DNA from: Hyphomicrobiaceae bacterium
Lineage (GTDB): Bacteria; Pseudomonadota; Alphaproteobacteria; Rhizobiales; Hyphomicrobiaceae
DNA: 64,000 nucleotides
Assembly: GCA_041397645.1 (NCBI GenBank)
Contig: JAWKWE010000004.1
Location: 930,001 to 994,000, forward strand
Direction of reading: 5' to 3'
Positions 1 to 7,928 of the stretch are shown here, in pieces; within the stretch, counting starts at the first letter, position 1, and each line of letters begins with the position of its first letter. A program made the translations under genes and the position numbers. Below the pieces are notes generated by a model. The model had not been told where the DNA came from. It searched no databases and worked only from the letters and a program-made list of their open reading frames with translations.

Positions 1-448
1 GAAGGCGCTCGCCAAGATTGCCAAGAACGTAACGATCAAGGTGCCGCTGACGATGGATGGCTTGAAGGCTTGCAAGGCGCTCACCAGCGAAGGCACGATG
101 GTCAACGTAACCTTGTGCTTTTCCGCCACGCAGGCTCTGCTCGCTGCCAAGGCCGGAGCGACGTTCGTGTCTCCGTTCATCGGACGGCTCGATGACATCG
201 GGTTGGATGGCATGGAGTTAATCAAGGACATCCGCGTCATCTTCGACAACTACCCGGATCTGTCCACTGACATCCTGGCGGCCTCGATCCGCACCGTGAA
301 CCACGTGAAGGATGCAGCGCTTATCGGCGCCGATGTGGCGACCATTCCACCTGGAATTCTAAAGCAGCTGGTCAAACACCCGCTGACCGATAAAGGCATC
401 GAGATCTTCCTCAACGATTGGAAGAAGACCGGGCAGAAGATCGTCTAG
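1..448 (+). CDS. tal: Transaldolase / fructose-6-phosphate aldolase family, 5' truncated by window edge
   Basis: Partial gene, open from base 2 with the stop at 446-448; about 148 C-terminal residues are visible. The short TalC/FSA family transaldolases have about 215-220 residues, so roughly a third is missing. The segment TIKVPLTMDGL carries the family's Schiff-base lysine context (IKVP), followed by NVTLCFSATQALLAAKAGATFVSPFIGRL-type beta-barrel strands and the phosphate-binding end of the barrel. The family moves a dihydroxyacetone unit between sugar phosphates in the cytosol, linking the pentose phosphate pathway to glycolysis. Whether this member is a true transaldolase or a fructose-6-phosphate aldolase cannot be decided from this part. 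Confidence 0.9.
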   Translation, partial: KALAKIAKNVTIKVPLTMDGLKACKALTSEGTMVNVTLCFSATQALLAAKAGATFVSPFIGRLDDIGLDGMELIKDIRVIFDNYPDLSTDILAASIRTVNHVKDAALIGADVATIPPGILKQLVKHPLTDKGIEIFLNDWKKTGQKIV

Positions 449-913
449 GCCCGGAGCCAAGGGCTGCAGCGTCCCTTGCGTTGCGCGCCGTTGCCCGCCC
501 CTTGCGCCGGTGTGACGCAGCGGACGGACTGCATCTCGCACGCGAGCTTGCGGAGCACTTCTCTGCGTGCCGTGGCGCACTAGGAACCAGGGACCAGCAT
601 CATCCTCAAACGGCGCGGCAGTCGTCTTTAGAGACGTTATAAAACATCGCGATTGAATGGCGTTCGTGGCTGGCTATAACTGGAATCGACCGGATTGCGG
701 TCCTAGCCACCGATTTCGAGGCCTTGAACCTCGAGGATTGGAGTACGACATGCCCGCTGAACTTCCCAGCGCTCCGTATCTGCGCGCTCGCAGCTCTCGC
801 CCGATCAGGCGAATTTCTTGTCCCTCCTTCCATGCTTGAGGCCCGCCACAGCCAACGATCGTTGGTTTGTCGAGCAGACGTCATGTCCATTCGCATCTGA
901 TCTGGAGCTTCCC
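449..913. other. Intergenic region upstream of the cupredoxin/FTR1 pair
   Basis: 465 bases with no convincing gene. It holds a small hairpin at 716-734 (TCGAGG, 7-nt loop, CCTCGA) and an imperfect inverted motif at 627-643 (described separately). The short open frames here lack ribosome sites and recognisable products. The region probably carries the promoter of the iron-uptake genes, but no clear -35/-10 pair stands out. Confidence 0.5.
627..643 (+). promoter_or_regulatory. Possible iron-control (ICE/Irr-like) element
   Basis: TTTAGAGACGTTATAAA is an imperfect inverted repeat (TTTAGA, 5 bases, TATAAA). It resembles the iron control element bound by Irr in alphaproteobacteria, and lies about 270 bases upstream of the cupredoxin/FTR1 pair, a type of locus known to be iron-regulated in Brucella. 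The match is weak and the distance is long, so this is only a candidate. Confidence 0.25.
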
Positions 914-1258
914 ATGACCCACAAGACAGTTCTTTGCAGCACCCTCGCGCTCGGCGCTGCTTTCGTCTGTGGTGCGCTGACACCAGCCAACGCCGAAGAA
1001 GAGACCTATACGATAACGATCAGGGATCACCGCTTCGAGCCTGACACGCTTGCGCTCAAGGCTGGCGTCAAGACCCGCCTCGTGATCGAGAATGCGCAGA
1101 AGGAAGCGGCCGAATTCGAAAGCGGCGAACTCAATCGCGAAAAGGTCATTCCTCCTGGCGCCCAGGTCTCCGTCTCGGTCGGCCCGCTGGCGCCCGGCAG
1201 CTACGCTTTCTTCGACGATTTCCATCAAGAAACCACCGGCAAAGTCGTGGTGAAGTAA
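914..1258 (+). CDS. Periplasmic cupredoxin-fold protein of an FTR1 iron-uptake system (FtrB-like)
   Basis: 114 residues. Start chosen at ATG 914 because GGAG lies just upstream and a clear signal peptide follows (hydrophobic stretch, cleavage near ANA-EEE around residue 23-26). The mature part has the cupredoxin_1 pattern (YTITIRDHRFEPDTL...LAPGSYAFFDDFHQET). No cysteine is present after the signal peptide, so a type 1 blue-copper site is not possible. This fits the small cupredoxin-like subunits (Brucella FtrB, C-terminal EfeO-like) that accompany FTR1 permeases and handle ferrous iron in the periplasm. It is 15 bases upstream of the permease gene and surely co-transcribed. Confidence 0.8.
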   Translation: MTHKTVLCSTLALGAAFVCGALTPANAEEETYTITIRDHRFEPDTLALKAGVKTRLVIENAQKEAAEFESGELNREKVIPPGAQVSVSVGPLAPGSYAFFDDFHQETTGKVVVK

Positions 1259-1273
1259 GGCAAGGGTCATTTC

Positions 1274-2113
1274 ATGCTTGCAACCGCGATCATCGTCTTT
1301 CGCGAGGCCTTCGAGGCTGCTCTCGTTATCGGTATCGTCATGGCGGCATGCCGGATGGTGCAGGGCCGCTCGCTATGGATCGGCGCTGGCATCGCAGCCG
1401 GCATCGTAGGGTCTTGCCTGGTTGCACTTGCCGCACGCGCGATCACGGAAGCTGCCGAAGGCATGGGCCAGGAGCTTCTCAACGCCTCGATCCTGCTACT
1501 CGCGGCCGCCATGCTGGCTTGGCATGCGATCTGGATGAGCAAGCACGGCAAAGACCTCGCCCGCCACGTCAAGGAAGTCAGCGCCTCGGTCGCCGACGGC
1601 CGCAAGTCGCTTCTCGCAATCGCGATCGTCGTTGGATTGGCCGTGCTGCGGGAGGGATCCGAAACCGTACTGTTTCTGGCTGGTCTGGTTCAGTCAGGCG
1701 AAACCAGCCTCGCCGGTCTGCTCGGTGGCGTCGCTCTTGGTCTGCTCGGCGGCGCCGGCGCTGGAATGTTGCTCTATAAGGGATTGCTGCACATTCCGCC
1801 GCGTCACTTCTTTACCGTAACCAACTGGATGATCCTACTGCTCATGGCGGGAATGGCTGCGGCCGCCGTCGGATTCCTGGTCCAGGCTGGCGTTGTGCCG
1901 CCGTTGGCCGATCCGCTGTGGGATACGTCGTGGCTTCTCGACGACAAGAGTATCGCCGGCAAGCTTCTGCACACGCTTATCGGCTATCAGGCACGGCCTG
2001 CCGGAATTCAAGTTCTCGTCTATGTGACGCTTCTTGCGGTCGTCGGCCGCCTTGCGCATCACACGAACCGGGTTGAGCCTCAGCGGCAAGTTCCCGCAAG
2101 ATCTGCGGCATAG
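1274..2113 (+). CDS. FTR1-family high-affinity iron permease
   Basis: 279 residues, with about seven membrane segments. It carries both iron-binding REXXE signatures of FTR1/EfeU permeases: REAFE near residue 11 and REGSE near residue 126. The family moves iron across the inner membrane, usually after oxidation by a partner protein. AAGGG precedes the ATG. It is the second gene of the cupredoxin-permease pair. The P19-like (FtrA) and ferredoxin-like (FtrD) partners of Brucella-type systems are not adjacent: the next gene is convergent. Confidence 0.9.
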   Translation: MLATAIIVFREAFEAALVIGIVMAACRMVQGRSLWIGAGIAAGIVGSCLVALAARAITEAAEGMGQELLNASILLLAAAMLAWHAIWMSKHGKDLARHVKEVSASVADGRKSLLAIAIVVGLAVLREGSETVLFLAGLVQSGETSLAGLLGGVALGLLGGAGAGMLLYKGLLHIPPRHFFTVTNWMILLLMAGMAAAAVGFLVQAGVVPPLADPLWDTSWLLDDKSIAGKLLHTLIGYQARPAGIQVLVYVTLLAVVGRLAHHTNRVEPQRQVPARSAA

Positions 2114-2154
2114 TAAGCGCTACGCGGATTGTTCAACCGTATGTGCTTTCGCAT

Positions 2155-4002
2155 TCAGCCGAGAATGCTCCACAAGGCTGCCGCCACCCCGGTCAGGCTT
2201 TCTCCAACGATCAAGCCCGCCGCAATAACGACAGTCCGCTTCCGCGCAAATTCAGGATAAGCTTTAGCCAAGGCTGCCGCGAACAGCGCCCCTGCGCACA
2301 TCGAGAGAGCATTCCAAGCCGGAATGACAAAACCCAGCCCCATCGCCGATGCGCTCGGTACGAACGCGGCGTAGTGCTTACGCAGGCGCGCTTCGAGCAC
2401 CGCAAAGCCGATCCCGAACGCTCCGGCAATGGCTATGGCCGGCACGGCACCAGGCGGCATCGCAGCCCAGCCTTTAGCGAGAACCTCTGCAACGGCTTTC
2501 CAAGTCGCAACGGCAGGTGCGGGCCATTCAGGCGTTATAAGCTGCGTGACAGGGGACGGGATCAGGATCAGATACGTCATGGACCCGACCAGAGCCCCTG
2601 CCAGTATTCCGAAAACCTGAGCGACGATCTGGAACGCGGGTGTCGCGCCGATCATCTGCCCGGTCCGCAGGTCATGCATAAGGTCGGCGCATTGGCCCGC
2701 CGCCCCACCCGTGACGTTCGCCGTCATCAGATTGGTTGGAATGTTCCCAGGCGAGATCGCACCAAACGTCAGCTGGGTAATCTTGCCGAGAGCACCGATG
2801 GGCGTGATCGCTGTTTCGCCAGACACGCGCGCGGCAACAACGGCAAGCACATAACTCAATAGGACAGCGATAACCGCTTCGAACAGACCGATTGAAAATA
2901 TCGCGTGCTGCGCAATCACGGCCAACACCATGACCACGACGAACGCACACCAAAGCCAGCGTAATTCGGCCTTGCGCGCGACCCGATCCCGATCATGCGA
3001 TTGTCCCACAAAGTCACCGGCCTTGTTTGTGGCGACACTCGGCTCTGTTTGGGTTGGATGGACGAGACGAAAAACCGAGAACAAGAACGCAGTAAGCGAA
3101 GCGGTCACCATCAAGGTCGCGCCGGGCCACAACAACCACTCCACCAAGGGGCCGAACCAGACAGCAGATGCATCTCCCGCTTTCGCCCATCCATTCTCCA
3201 GCACCAAGGGCGCCAACACGGCCCAGCTCAACACCGCGCCGATCAGCATCGATAGCGCGATGCGCAAGCCTGAGATCGCGCCGAAGCCGACCATCATCAA
3301 CGAGGGATCAAGCGCGAAGCCGAGATTCAACGCTGAGATCTTCAAAGGCTTGCCGCCCGCCAGCATCACGCTCCAACTCAACGGCGGCGCAAGAGGCCCA
3401 ACGCCAAAGGCGGTGACGAACGACTTCAGACTGGCGCTTATCGCCGCCATCAAGCCCAGAACCCGCAACCGTGCATGAGCCTCCGCACCACCTTTGTGAA
3501 TTTCTGTCATCGTTTCGGCGGTGACGACACCCGACGGGAACGGCAGCCGTTCCCGCACAAGAAGCTGGTTGCGCAAGCCGGCAGCGACGACCACGCCCAA
3601 CAGGCTCACGACAGCAAGCCAGATCGCCAGCACGTGAAAAGCGAGCGTCTCTCCGGTCAGCAGCGCGAGAGCTGGGATCGGCGCAGCAAGTCCGGCGGAA
3701 ATAATGGAAGCTGCCGCCGACGCGGCTGTCTGATTGATGTTGTTTTCATGGAGCGCCCATTCGCGCGATCCAAATAGATTGGCAGCAGCGGTCCATACCG
3801 CAAATCCGATCAGCCCTGCGGCAACCGACATGTTGAAGGTCCAGCCGATCTTCAAGCCGCTATAAACGTTGCATGGCGTGAGCAGCGCACCCGTCAGCAT
3901 ACCCGTCACGACAGCACGAACGGTGAGCTCATGGGCATAGGGCCCTTGGCGGGCAAATTGCGTAAAGCCTTTGACGGCGCACCTCGTCGACCGGAAGTTC
4001 AA
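2155..4002 (-). CDS. OPT-family oligopeptide/metal-chelate transporter
   Basis: 615 residues, nearly all hydrophobic with about 14-16 predicted membrane segments. The N-terminal segment TPCNVYSGLKIGWTFNMS is the hallmark of the OPT/YSL family, which imports oligopeptides or metal-peptide complexes by proton symport. The start is TTG at 4002: AGGAG sits 4 bases upstream, and a later ATG (residue 34) would cut into the first conserved membrane segment. It is convergent with the iron permease (41 bases between stops). Substrate unknown; the iron-uptake neighbour makes a metal-chelate substrate thinkable but not shown. Confidence 0.85.
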   Translation of the reverse strand: MNFRSTRCAVKGFTQFARQGPYAHELTVRAVVTGMLTGALLTPCNVYSGLKIGWTFNMSVAAGLIGFAVWTAAANLFGSREWALHENNINQTAASAAASIISAGLAAPIPALALLTGETLAFHVLAIWLAVVSLLGVVVAAGLRNQLLVRERLPFPSGVVTAETMTEIHKGGAEAHARLRVLGLMAAISASLKSFVTAFGVGPLAPPLSWSVMLAGGKPLKISALNLGFALDPSLMMVGFGAISGLRIALSMLIGAVLSWAVLAPLVLENGWAKAGDASAVWFGPLVEWLLWPGATLMVTASLTAFLFSVFRLVHPTQTEPSVATNKAGDFVGQSHDRDRVARKAELRWLWCAFVVVMVLAVIAQHAIFSIGLFEAVIAVLLSYVLAVVAARVSGETAITPIGALGKITQLTFGAISPGNIPTNLMTANVTGGAAGQCADLMHDLRTGQMIGATPAFQIVAQVFGILAGALVGSMTYLILIPSPVTQLITPEWPAPAVATWKAVAEVLAKGWAAMPPGAVPAIAIAGAFGIGFAVLEARLRKHYAAFVPSASAMGLGFVIPAWNALSMCAGALFAAALAKAYPEFARKRTVVIAAGLIVGESLTGVAAALWSILG

Positions 4003-4099
4003 CTAGCTCCTGCATAACAAATGCAGACCAGGACGCAAACCTCTGCGCCGTCAGATCCCCTCGGCAGTTTGGGTTACCTCGATTGAGAGCGAGCACAGA

Positions 4100-4561
4100 T
4101 TACTTGCGGCCAACGCTGATTTGCCCGTTGTTCTCAATGACGGCGAACCGCACATCCATGATGTTCGCACACCCAGCGGACCGAAGCGCCGCATCGAGTT
4201 CGTGCTGGGTCAGTTTCTCCTTCTCCATCACGTCGCGATAGAGGTGGCCGTCGTGGATGAGCACCTGCGGCCTGCCTTCGATGAACTCCTCAATGCGTTT
4301 GCTCTTGTAGGTCGCGTACCCGATGAGCCAGTTCGCGCTCACGAGGGTCACGGCGCAGAGCAGACCGCCAACGACCGAGTTGTCGCCCCCTGTCATCGAA
4401 TTCTGGACCGCATTGCTCAACACCAGCAGCAAGACGAGATCGAACGGCGCCAGCTGACCGACCTGACGCTTCCCGCTGATGCGCAATAGAAATAGGAGGA
4501 AGACATAGACGATCGCAGCGCGCGCGATGAATTCCCACCACGGAATTGACATGTCCAACAT
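4100..4561 (-). CDS. DUF421 / YetF-like membrane protein
   Basis: 153 residues from ATG 4561, which is preceded by GGAGGG; an upstream in-frame extension lacks a ribosome site. Two to three N-terminal membrane helices (IPWWEFIARAAIVYVFLLFLL...) are followed by RISGKRQVGQLAPFDLVLLLVLSNAVQNS, the DUF421 signature, and a soluble YetF-type C-terminal domain ending GQISVGRK. The family has no settled biochemical role; YetF relatives occur in Bacillus spores and membranes. It lies 97 bases downstream of the OPT gene start on the same strand and 81 bases after ohrR. Confidence 0.85.
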   Translation of the reverse strand: MLDMSIPWWEFIARAAIVYVFLLFLLRISGKRQVGQLAPFDLVLLLVLSNAVQNSMTGGDNSVVGGLLCAVTLVSANWLIGYATYKSKRIEEFIEGRPQVLIHDGHLYRDVMEKEKLTQHELDAALRSAGCANIMDVRFAVIENNGQISVGRK

Positions 4562-4642
4562 GGGTCCCTCCGACTGACTGTGCCCTACCCTAGACCTTGA
4601 GCCTGCGGAGACTACTACCACCGACCGCCGACGAGGAGCGCC

Positions 4643-5083
4643 TCACATCTGCTCGCGCGATGCAATCAGGTTGTCCCTTACGGCTTCGATCTCGCGCTTA
4701 AGTCGGACAAGAGCCTCGGCAGTCAGTCCGGTCGCCTTCAGCATACACTTCGGAATGTCGCGCGCGGCTTGAGCAAGTTTCTTGCCGGCGGCCGTCAACT
4801 GCACGCGCACCTGCCGCTCGTCCGCCTTGTGACGCGAACGGGAAATCAAGCCCTGAGCCTCCAATCGCTTGAGGAGCGGGGTCAGGGTGCTTGATTCAAG
4901 CAGCAGCTTCTGGCCGATGCCGTTGACCGTGAGATCGTCCTGCGCCCACAGAACCGTCAGCACCAAATATTGCGGGTAAGTGATGCCCAGATCATCGAGC
5001 ATCGGCTTGTACGCACGGCTAAAAGCGTGCTCGGCGGAATAGATCGCAAAGCAAAGCTGATCCTCCAGCTTGGGTGGGATCAT
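4643..5083 (-). CDS. ohrR: MarR-family organic hydroperoxide sensor OhrR
   Basis: 146 residues, winged-helix MarR fold. Cys11 (EDQLCFAIYSA) is the peroxide-sensing cysteine of OhrR proteins and Cys113 (PKCMLKATG) is in place for a resolving cysteine, so this looks like a two-cysteine OhrR that would form a disulfide on oxidation. HTH around residues 55-80 (LLLESSTLTPLLKRLEAQGLI) and wing around residues 84-96 (RHKADERQVRV). AAGGAGG precedes ATG 5083. It is divergent from ohr, and the shared spacer holds two palindromic operators, one of them inside its own promoter: classic autoregulation released by organic peroxides. Confidence 0.95.
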   Translation of the reverse strand: MIPPKLEDQLCFAIYSAEHAFSRAYKPMLDDLGITYPQYLVLTVLWAQDDLTVNGIGQKLLLESSTLTPLLKRLEAQGLISRSRHKADERQVRVQLTAAGKKLAQAARDIPKCMLKATGLTAEALVRLKREIEAVRDNLIASREQM

Positions 5084-5117
5084 GGCGCAGCCTCCTTATC
5101 GCAATCCAAGTCGCCGC

Positions 5118-5146
5118 AATATAAATCGCGCGCGATCTTATCGCAA
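5118..5146 (-). promoter_or_regulatory. ohrR promoter
   Basis: On the minus strand: TTGCGA (5146-5141), a 17-base spacer, then TATATT (5123-5118). The spacing is ideal for the housekeeping sigma factor and the ohrR start is 35 bases downstream. The spacer coincides with operator O1. Confidence 0.65.
5122..5140. promoter_or_regulatory. OhrR operator O1
   Basis: TAAATCGCGCGCGATCTTA is a near-perfect palindrome filling the spacer between the -35 and -10 of the ohrR promoter. It shares the TAAATCGCGC core with O2, which supports binding by the same dimeric repressor. Confidence 0.7.
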
Positions 5147-5150
5147 GCTA

Positions 5151-5179
5151 TTGACACCCGTGCGGGGTTGGCCTAATTA
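5151..5179 (+). promoter_or_regulatory. ohr promoter
   Basis: TTGACA (5151-5156), 17 bases, TAATTA (5174-5179). It is the best -35/-10 match in this spacer and is oriented toward ohr. The -10 overlaps the left edge of operator O2, so bound OhrR would block polymerase. Confidence 0.75.
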
Positions 5180-5196
5180 AATCGCGCACGACTTAA
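5177..5196. promoter_or_regulatory. OhrR operator O2
   Basis: TTAAATCGCGCACGACTTAA has matching arms (TTAA-TCG / CGA-TTAA) around a GC-rich centre and covers the -10/+1 region of the ohr promoter. It is a sister site to O1 at 5122-5140; centres are about 56 bases apart. Confidence 0.75.
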
Positions 5197-5237
5197 TCGC
5201 TAAGTATTTATTCTCGACAATCACAAGGAGTTCCCCC

Positions 5238-5663
5238 ATGTCCGTCAATGTTCTGTACCAGACCTCAGCCCGTGCTGCCGGAGGCCGCGACGGCCACGCC
5301 GCGACCCTGGACGGGGTCGTCGATGTGAACCTTTCGACCCCGAAGGAACTGGGCGGAGCCGGTGGGTCCGGCGTAAATCCCGAGCAGCTATTTGCCGTGG
5401 GCTACGCAGCCTGCTTCATCGGAGCGTTGAAGTTCGTCGCTCCGCAGGTTGGTGTGCAGGTCCCGGCCGATACGAGCGTCACCTCCACCGTCGGCATTGG
5501 CCCGCGGTCGGAAGGCGGTTTCGGTCTGGAAATCGCGCTTGCCGTATCGCTGCCGGGGGTGGATCGCGCAAAGGCGGAAGCGCTGGTTGCCAAGGCGCAC
5601 GAAGTTTGCCCGTACTCGAATGCCACCCGCAACAATATCGACGTGAAGCTCAGCGTGGTCTGA
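5238..5663 (+). CDS. ohr: Organic hydroperoxide resistance protein Ohr
   Basis: 141 residues, full length for the Ohr/OsmC fold. The two catalytic cysteines are present: Cys59 in GYAACFIGALKFVA and Cys124 in EVCPYSNATRNN. Ohr is a thiol peroxidase in the cytosol that reduces organic and lipid hydroperoxides, in other species with lipoylated partners. AAGGAG at 5225-5230 sets the ATG at 5238. The gene is regulated from the ohrR-ohr spacer. Confidence 0.96.
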   Translation: MSVNVLYQTSARAAGGRDGHAATLDGVVDVNLSTPKELGGAGGSGVNPEQLFAVGYAACFIGALKFVAPQVGVQVPADTSVTSTVGIGPRSEGGFGLEIALAVSLPGVDRAKAEALVAKAHEVCPYSNATRNNIDVKLSVV

Positions 5664-5708
5664 GATTACCGGGTCGTTGCCGGTCGATCCGAACACACCA
5701 GCATTCGA

Positions 5709-5737
5709 ATGGCCGTCTGCGGTGAGCAGGCGGCCAT
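5709..5737 (+). terminator. Hairpin after ohr
   Basis: ATGGCCG-t-CTGC, loop GGTGA, GCAG-g-CGGCCAT: an 11-bp stem with one mismatch, 46 bases after the ohr stop. No U-run follows, so it may be a weak or Rho-assisted terminator or an mRNA-stabilising end. Confidence 0.45.
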
Positions 5738-5949
5738 CACGCTCCAATCAAGAACTGTGATTATGTTTCAGTTAAGCCAAGATTTCGCGCCGGCTATCGC
5801 GCAATCGTGAGCACCGCCGCTCAAATCGTGACGCAACCGGTTGATGTCAATCAATCAACCTTCCTCCTTCCTGCCCATACTCGCCGCCATCAAGCGACCG
5901 CCATCCATTAAGGACGGCCGCATAAGATGTGGTTGGAGGAAAAGCACCC

Positions 5950-6720
5950 ATGAACGAGCACGTTCGCACAATCGTCACGACAGACGCACCTTGGTCGAAA
6001 GAAGAATTCGAAGCCCAGATCCGAGCCATTGGTCCTGTGCGCTATCACGACCTTCATCCCTTCCATAAAATGCTTCATGGCGGAAAGCTGAACAAAGGCC
6101 AGGTCGCGGCCTGGGCGCTCAACCGGTATTGCTACCAGGAGGCCGTTCCGCGTAAGGACGCCGCCTTCATGAGCCGCACGCACGATCGCGAGCTGCGCCG
6201 TGAATGGATCCATCGCATCCATGACCACGACGGTCTGCCCCCTGAAGAGCTGGGCGGCCTTGAGCGCTGGCTTGTACTGACCGACGCGCTCGGCCTCGAC
6301 CGCGACTATGTGCAGAGCATGGAAGGAGCGCTACCGGCCACCCGTTACGCCTGCGAAGCCTACGTGCGCTTTGTTGTCGAACAGCCGCTGGTCGTCGCAG
6401 CGGCCTCCTCGTTGACGGAGCTATTCGCACCTTCCATTCACCGCGAGCGCATTTCCGGGATGCTCGCCAACTATGACTTCGTGAACGACAATGTGATGGC
6501 TTATTTCAAGCGCCGCCTCACGCAAGCGCCGCGCGATTCCAACTTTACGTTGGAGTTCATCAAGGAACATGCACGTACCCGCGAGATGCAGGAAGCGTGC
6601 GTGGCCGCGGTAAAGTTCAAGACCGATATGCTTTGGGCCCAGCTTGATGCGCTGTATCTCGCCTACGTGGTCGGCATGATCCCGCCGGGCGCTTACAACC
6701 CGGACGAGAAGGCAGCATAA
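5950..6720 (+). CDS. pqqC: PqqC, pyrroloquinoline-quinone synthase
   Basis: 256 residues. ATG 5950 is preferred over an in-frame GTG at 5929 because GGAGGA lies 9 bases upstream of the ATG. It has the expected all-helical fold and family segments: RYHDLHPFH, the YCYQEAVPRKDAAFMSR motif and RIHDHDG. PqqC performs the last step of PQQ cofactor synthesis, an eight-electron oxidation and ring closure that needs no metal. There is no C-terminal PqqD fusion of the Methylobacterium PqqC/D type. It is 3 bases upstream of pqqE. pqqA and pqqB, which normally precede it, are absent upstream. Confidence 0.93.
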   Translation: MNEHVRTIVTTDAPWSKEEFEAQIRAIGPVRYHDLHPFHKMLHGGKLNKGQVAAWALNRYCYQEAVPRKDAAFMSRTHDRELRREWIHRIHDHDGLPPEELGGLERWLVLTDALGLDRDYVQSMEGALPATRYACEAYVRFVVEQPLVVAAASSLTELFAPSIHRERISGMLANYDFVNDNVMAYFKRRLTQAPRDSNFTLEFIKEHARTREMQEACVAAVKFKTDMLWAQLDALYLAYVVGMIPPGAYNPDEKAA

Positions 6721-6723
6721 ATC

Positions 6724-7893
6724 ATGGAAGAAATTGCAACGGGCAGCGTCGTCACAACGACAGCGGACGCGGATCCTTCAGCCGAGGCGCCAACGTGCGC
6801 CCGGGCGCCTATCGGTCTGCTTGCCGAGTTGACCCATCGCTGCCCGCTGCAATGTCCATACTGCTCAAATCCAATCGAACTCACACGCGTCAAAGACGAA
6901 CTCACGACCGCGCAATGGCAAGACGTCATGCGTCAGGCCGGTGAGATCGGCGTGCTGCAGCTTCACCTGTCCGGTGGCGAGCCCTGCGTGCGCCAGGATC
7001 TGGAGAAGATCCTTGAGACCGCTGTCGATGCCGGACTTTATACAAACCTCATCACGTCCGGCGTGACACTGACGCGCGAACGGCTGGAGGGGTTGGCCAA
7101 GCTCGGACTCGATCACGTTCAACTTTCCATCCAGGACGTCGATCCCGTCAACGCGGACAAGATTTCCGCCTACAAGGGCGGCTCCGCCAAGAAGCACGAA
7201 GTTGCGACTTGGGTCCGTGAGATCGGCCTGCCTCTGACGCTCAATGCCGTCGTCCATCGACACAACATCGAAAGCCTTCCAGCCATCATCGACTATGCCG
7301 TCGAGATCGGCGCGGGACGGTTGGAAGTCGCACATACCCAGTATTACGCCTGGGCCCTCAAGAACCGCGCGGCGCTGATCCCGACGCGCGAGCAGTTCCT
7401 GAAGACAGTCAAATACGTCGACGAAGCTCGTGAGCGTTTAAAGGGCATCCTCGTGTTCGACTTCGTCGTGCACGATCACTACGCCGTGCGTCCGAAGCCT
7501 TGCATGGGCGGATGGGGCAAGAGCCTCGTCACCATCACCCCATCGGGCAAGGTGCTGCCGTGCCATGCGGCCGAAACGATCGCTTGGCTGAAGCACGACA
7601 ACATCAAGGATCGCCGCTTGAGCGACATCTGGCTCAATGGAACCGCCTTCAACGCATATCGCGGTACCGACTGGATGAAGGAGCCCTGCCGCTCCTGCGA
7701 TCGCCGTGAGATCGATTGGGGTGGCTGCCGTTGTCAGGCCCTGGCAATGACCGGGGACGCTGCCAATACTGATCCGACTTGCGAAAAGTCAGTTTATCAC
7801 GCTGCCTTCAAGGCCGTTGCCGAACGGGAAGCGAACGCGCCATCTCCGGATTTTGTCTATCGCCGGATGGGAGCAGCAGCCGCAGCAGAGTAA
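6724..7893 (+). CDS. pqqE: PqqE, radical SAM/SPASM enzyme of PQQ synthesis
   Basis: 389 residues. Cys triad HRCPLQCPYC near residues 40-46 binds the radical SAM cluster; the C-terminal SPASM cysteines are present (CMGGWG, LPCHAAET, CRSCDRREIDWGGCRC, PTC). PqqE forms the carbon-carbon bond between Glu and Tyr of the PqqA peptide, and in studied species needs the chaperone PqqD. About 30 extra low-complexity residues precede the core (VVTTTADADPSAEAP). The ATG is 3 bases after pqqC. No pqqD gene or domain is found here, so PqqA, PqqB and PqqD must be encoded elsewhere if the pathway works. Confidence 0.95.
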   Translation: MEEIATGSVVTTTADADPSAEAPTCARAPIGLLAELTHRCPLQCPYCSNPIELTRVKDELTTAQWQDVMRQAGEIGVLQLHLSGGEPCVRQDLEKILETAVDAGLYTNLITSGVTLTRERLEGLAKLGLDHVQLSIQDVDPVNADKISAYKGGSAKKHEVATWVREIGLPLTLNAVVHRHNIESLPAIIDYAVEIGAGRLEVAHTQYYAWALKNRAALIPTREQFLKTVKYVDEARERLKGILVFDFVVHDHYAVRPKPCMGGWGKSLVTITPSGKVLPCHAAETIAWLKHDNIKDRRLSDIWLNGTAFNAYRGTDWMKEPCRSCDRREIDWGGCRCQALAMTGDAANTDPTCEKSVYHAAFKAVAEREANAPSPDFVYRRMGAAAAAE

Positions 7894-7908
7894 GGCCCCC
7901 GACGCGAC

Positions 7909-7928
7909 ACACGGTTCTAGAACCGTGT
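7909..7928. terminator. Perfect 20-bp palindrome between convergent genes
   Basis: ACACGGTTCTAGAACCGTGT is perfectly self-complementary. It contains the stop codon of the CcdA-like gene and lies 16 bases past the pqqE stop. It can fold as a hairpin on both transcripts, but no U-run follows on either side; it may be a shared end signal or a protein-binding site. Confidence 0.4.

Noticed and set aside
6720..6724. Possible pqqD between pqqC and pqqE
   Set aside because: Only 3 bases separate the genes, and neither protein has a PqqD-like tail.
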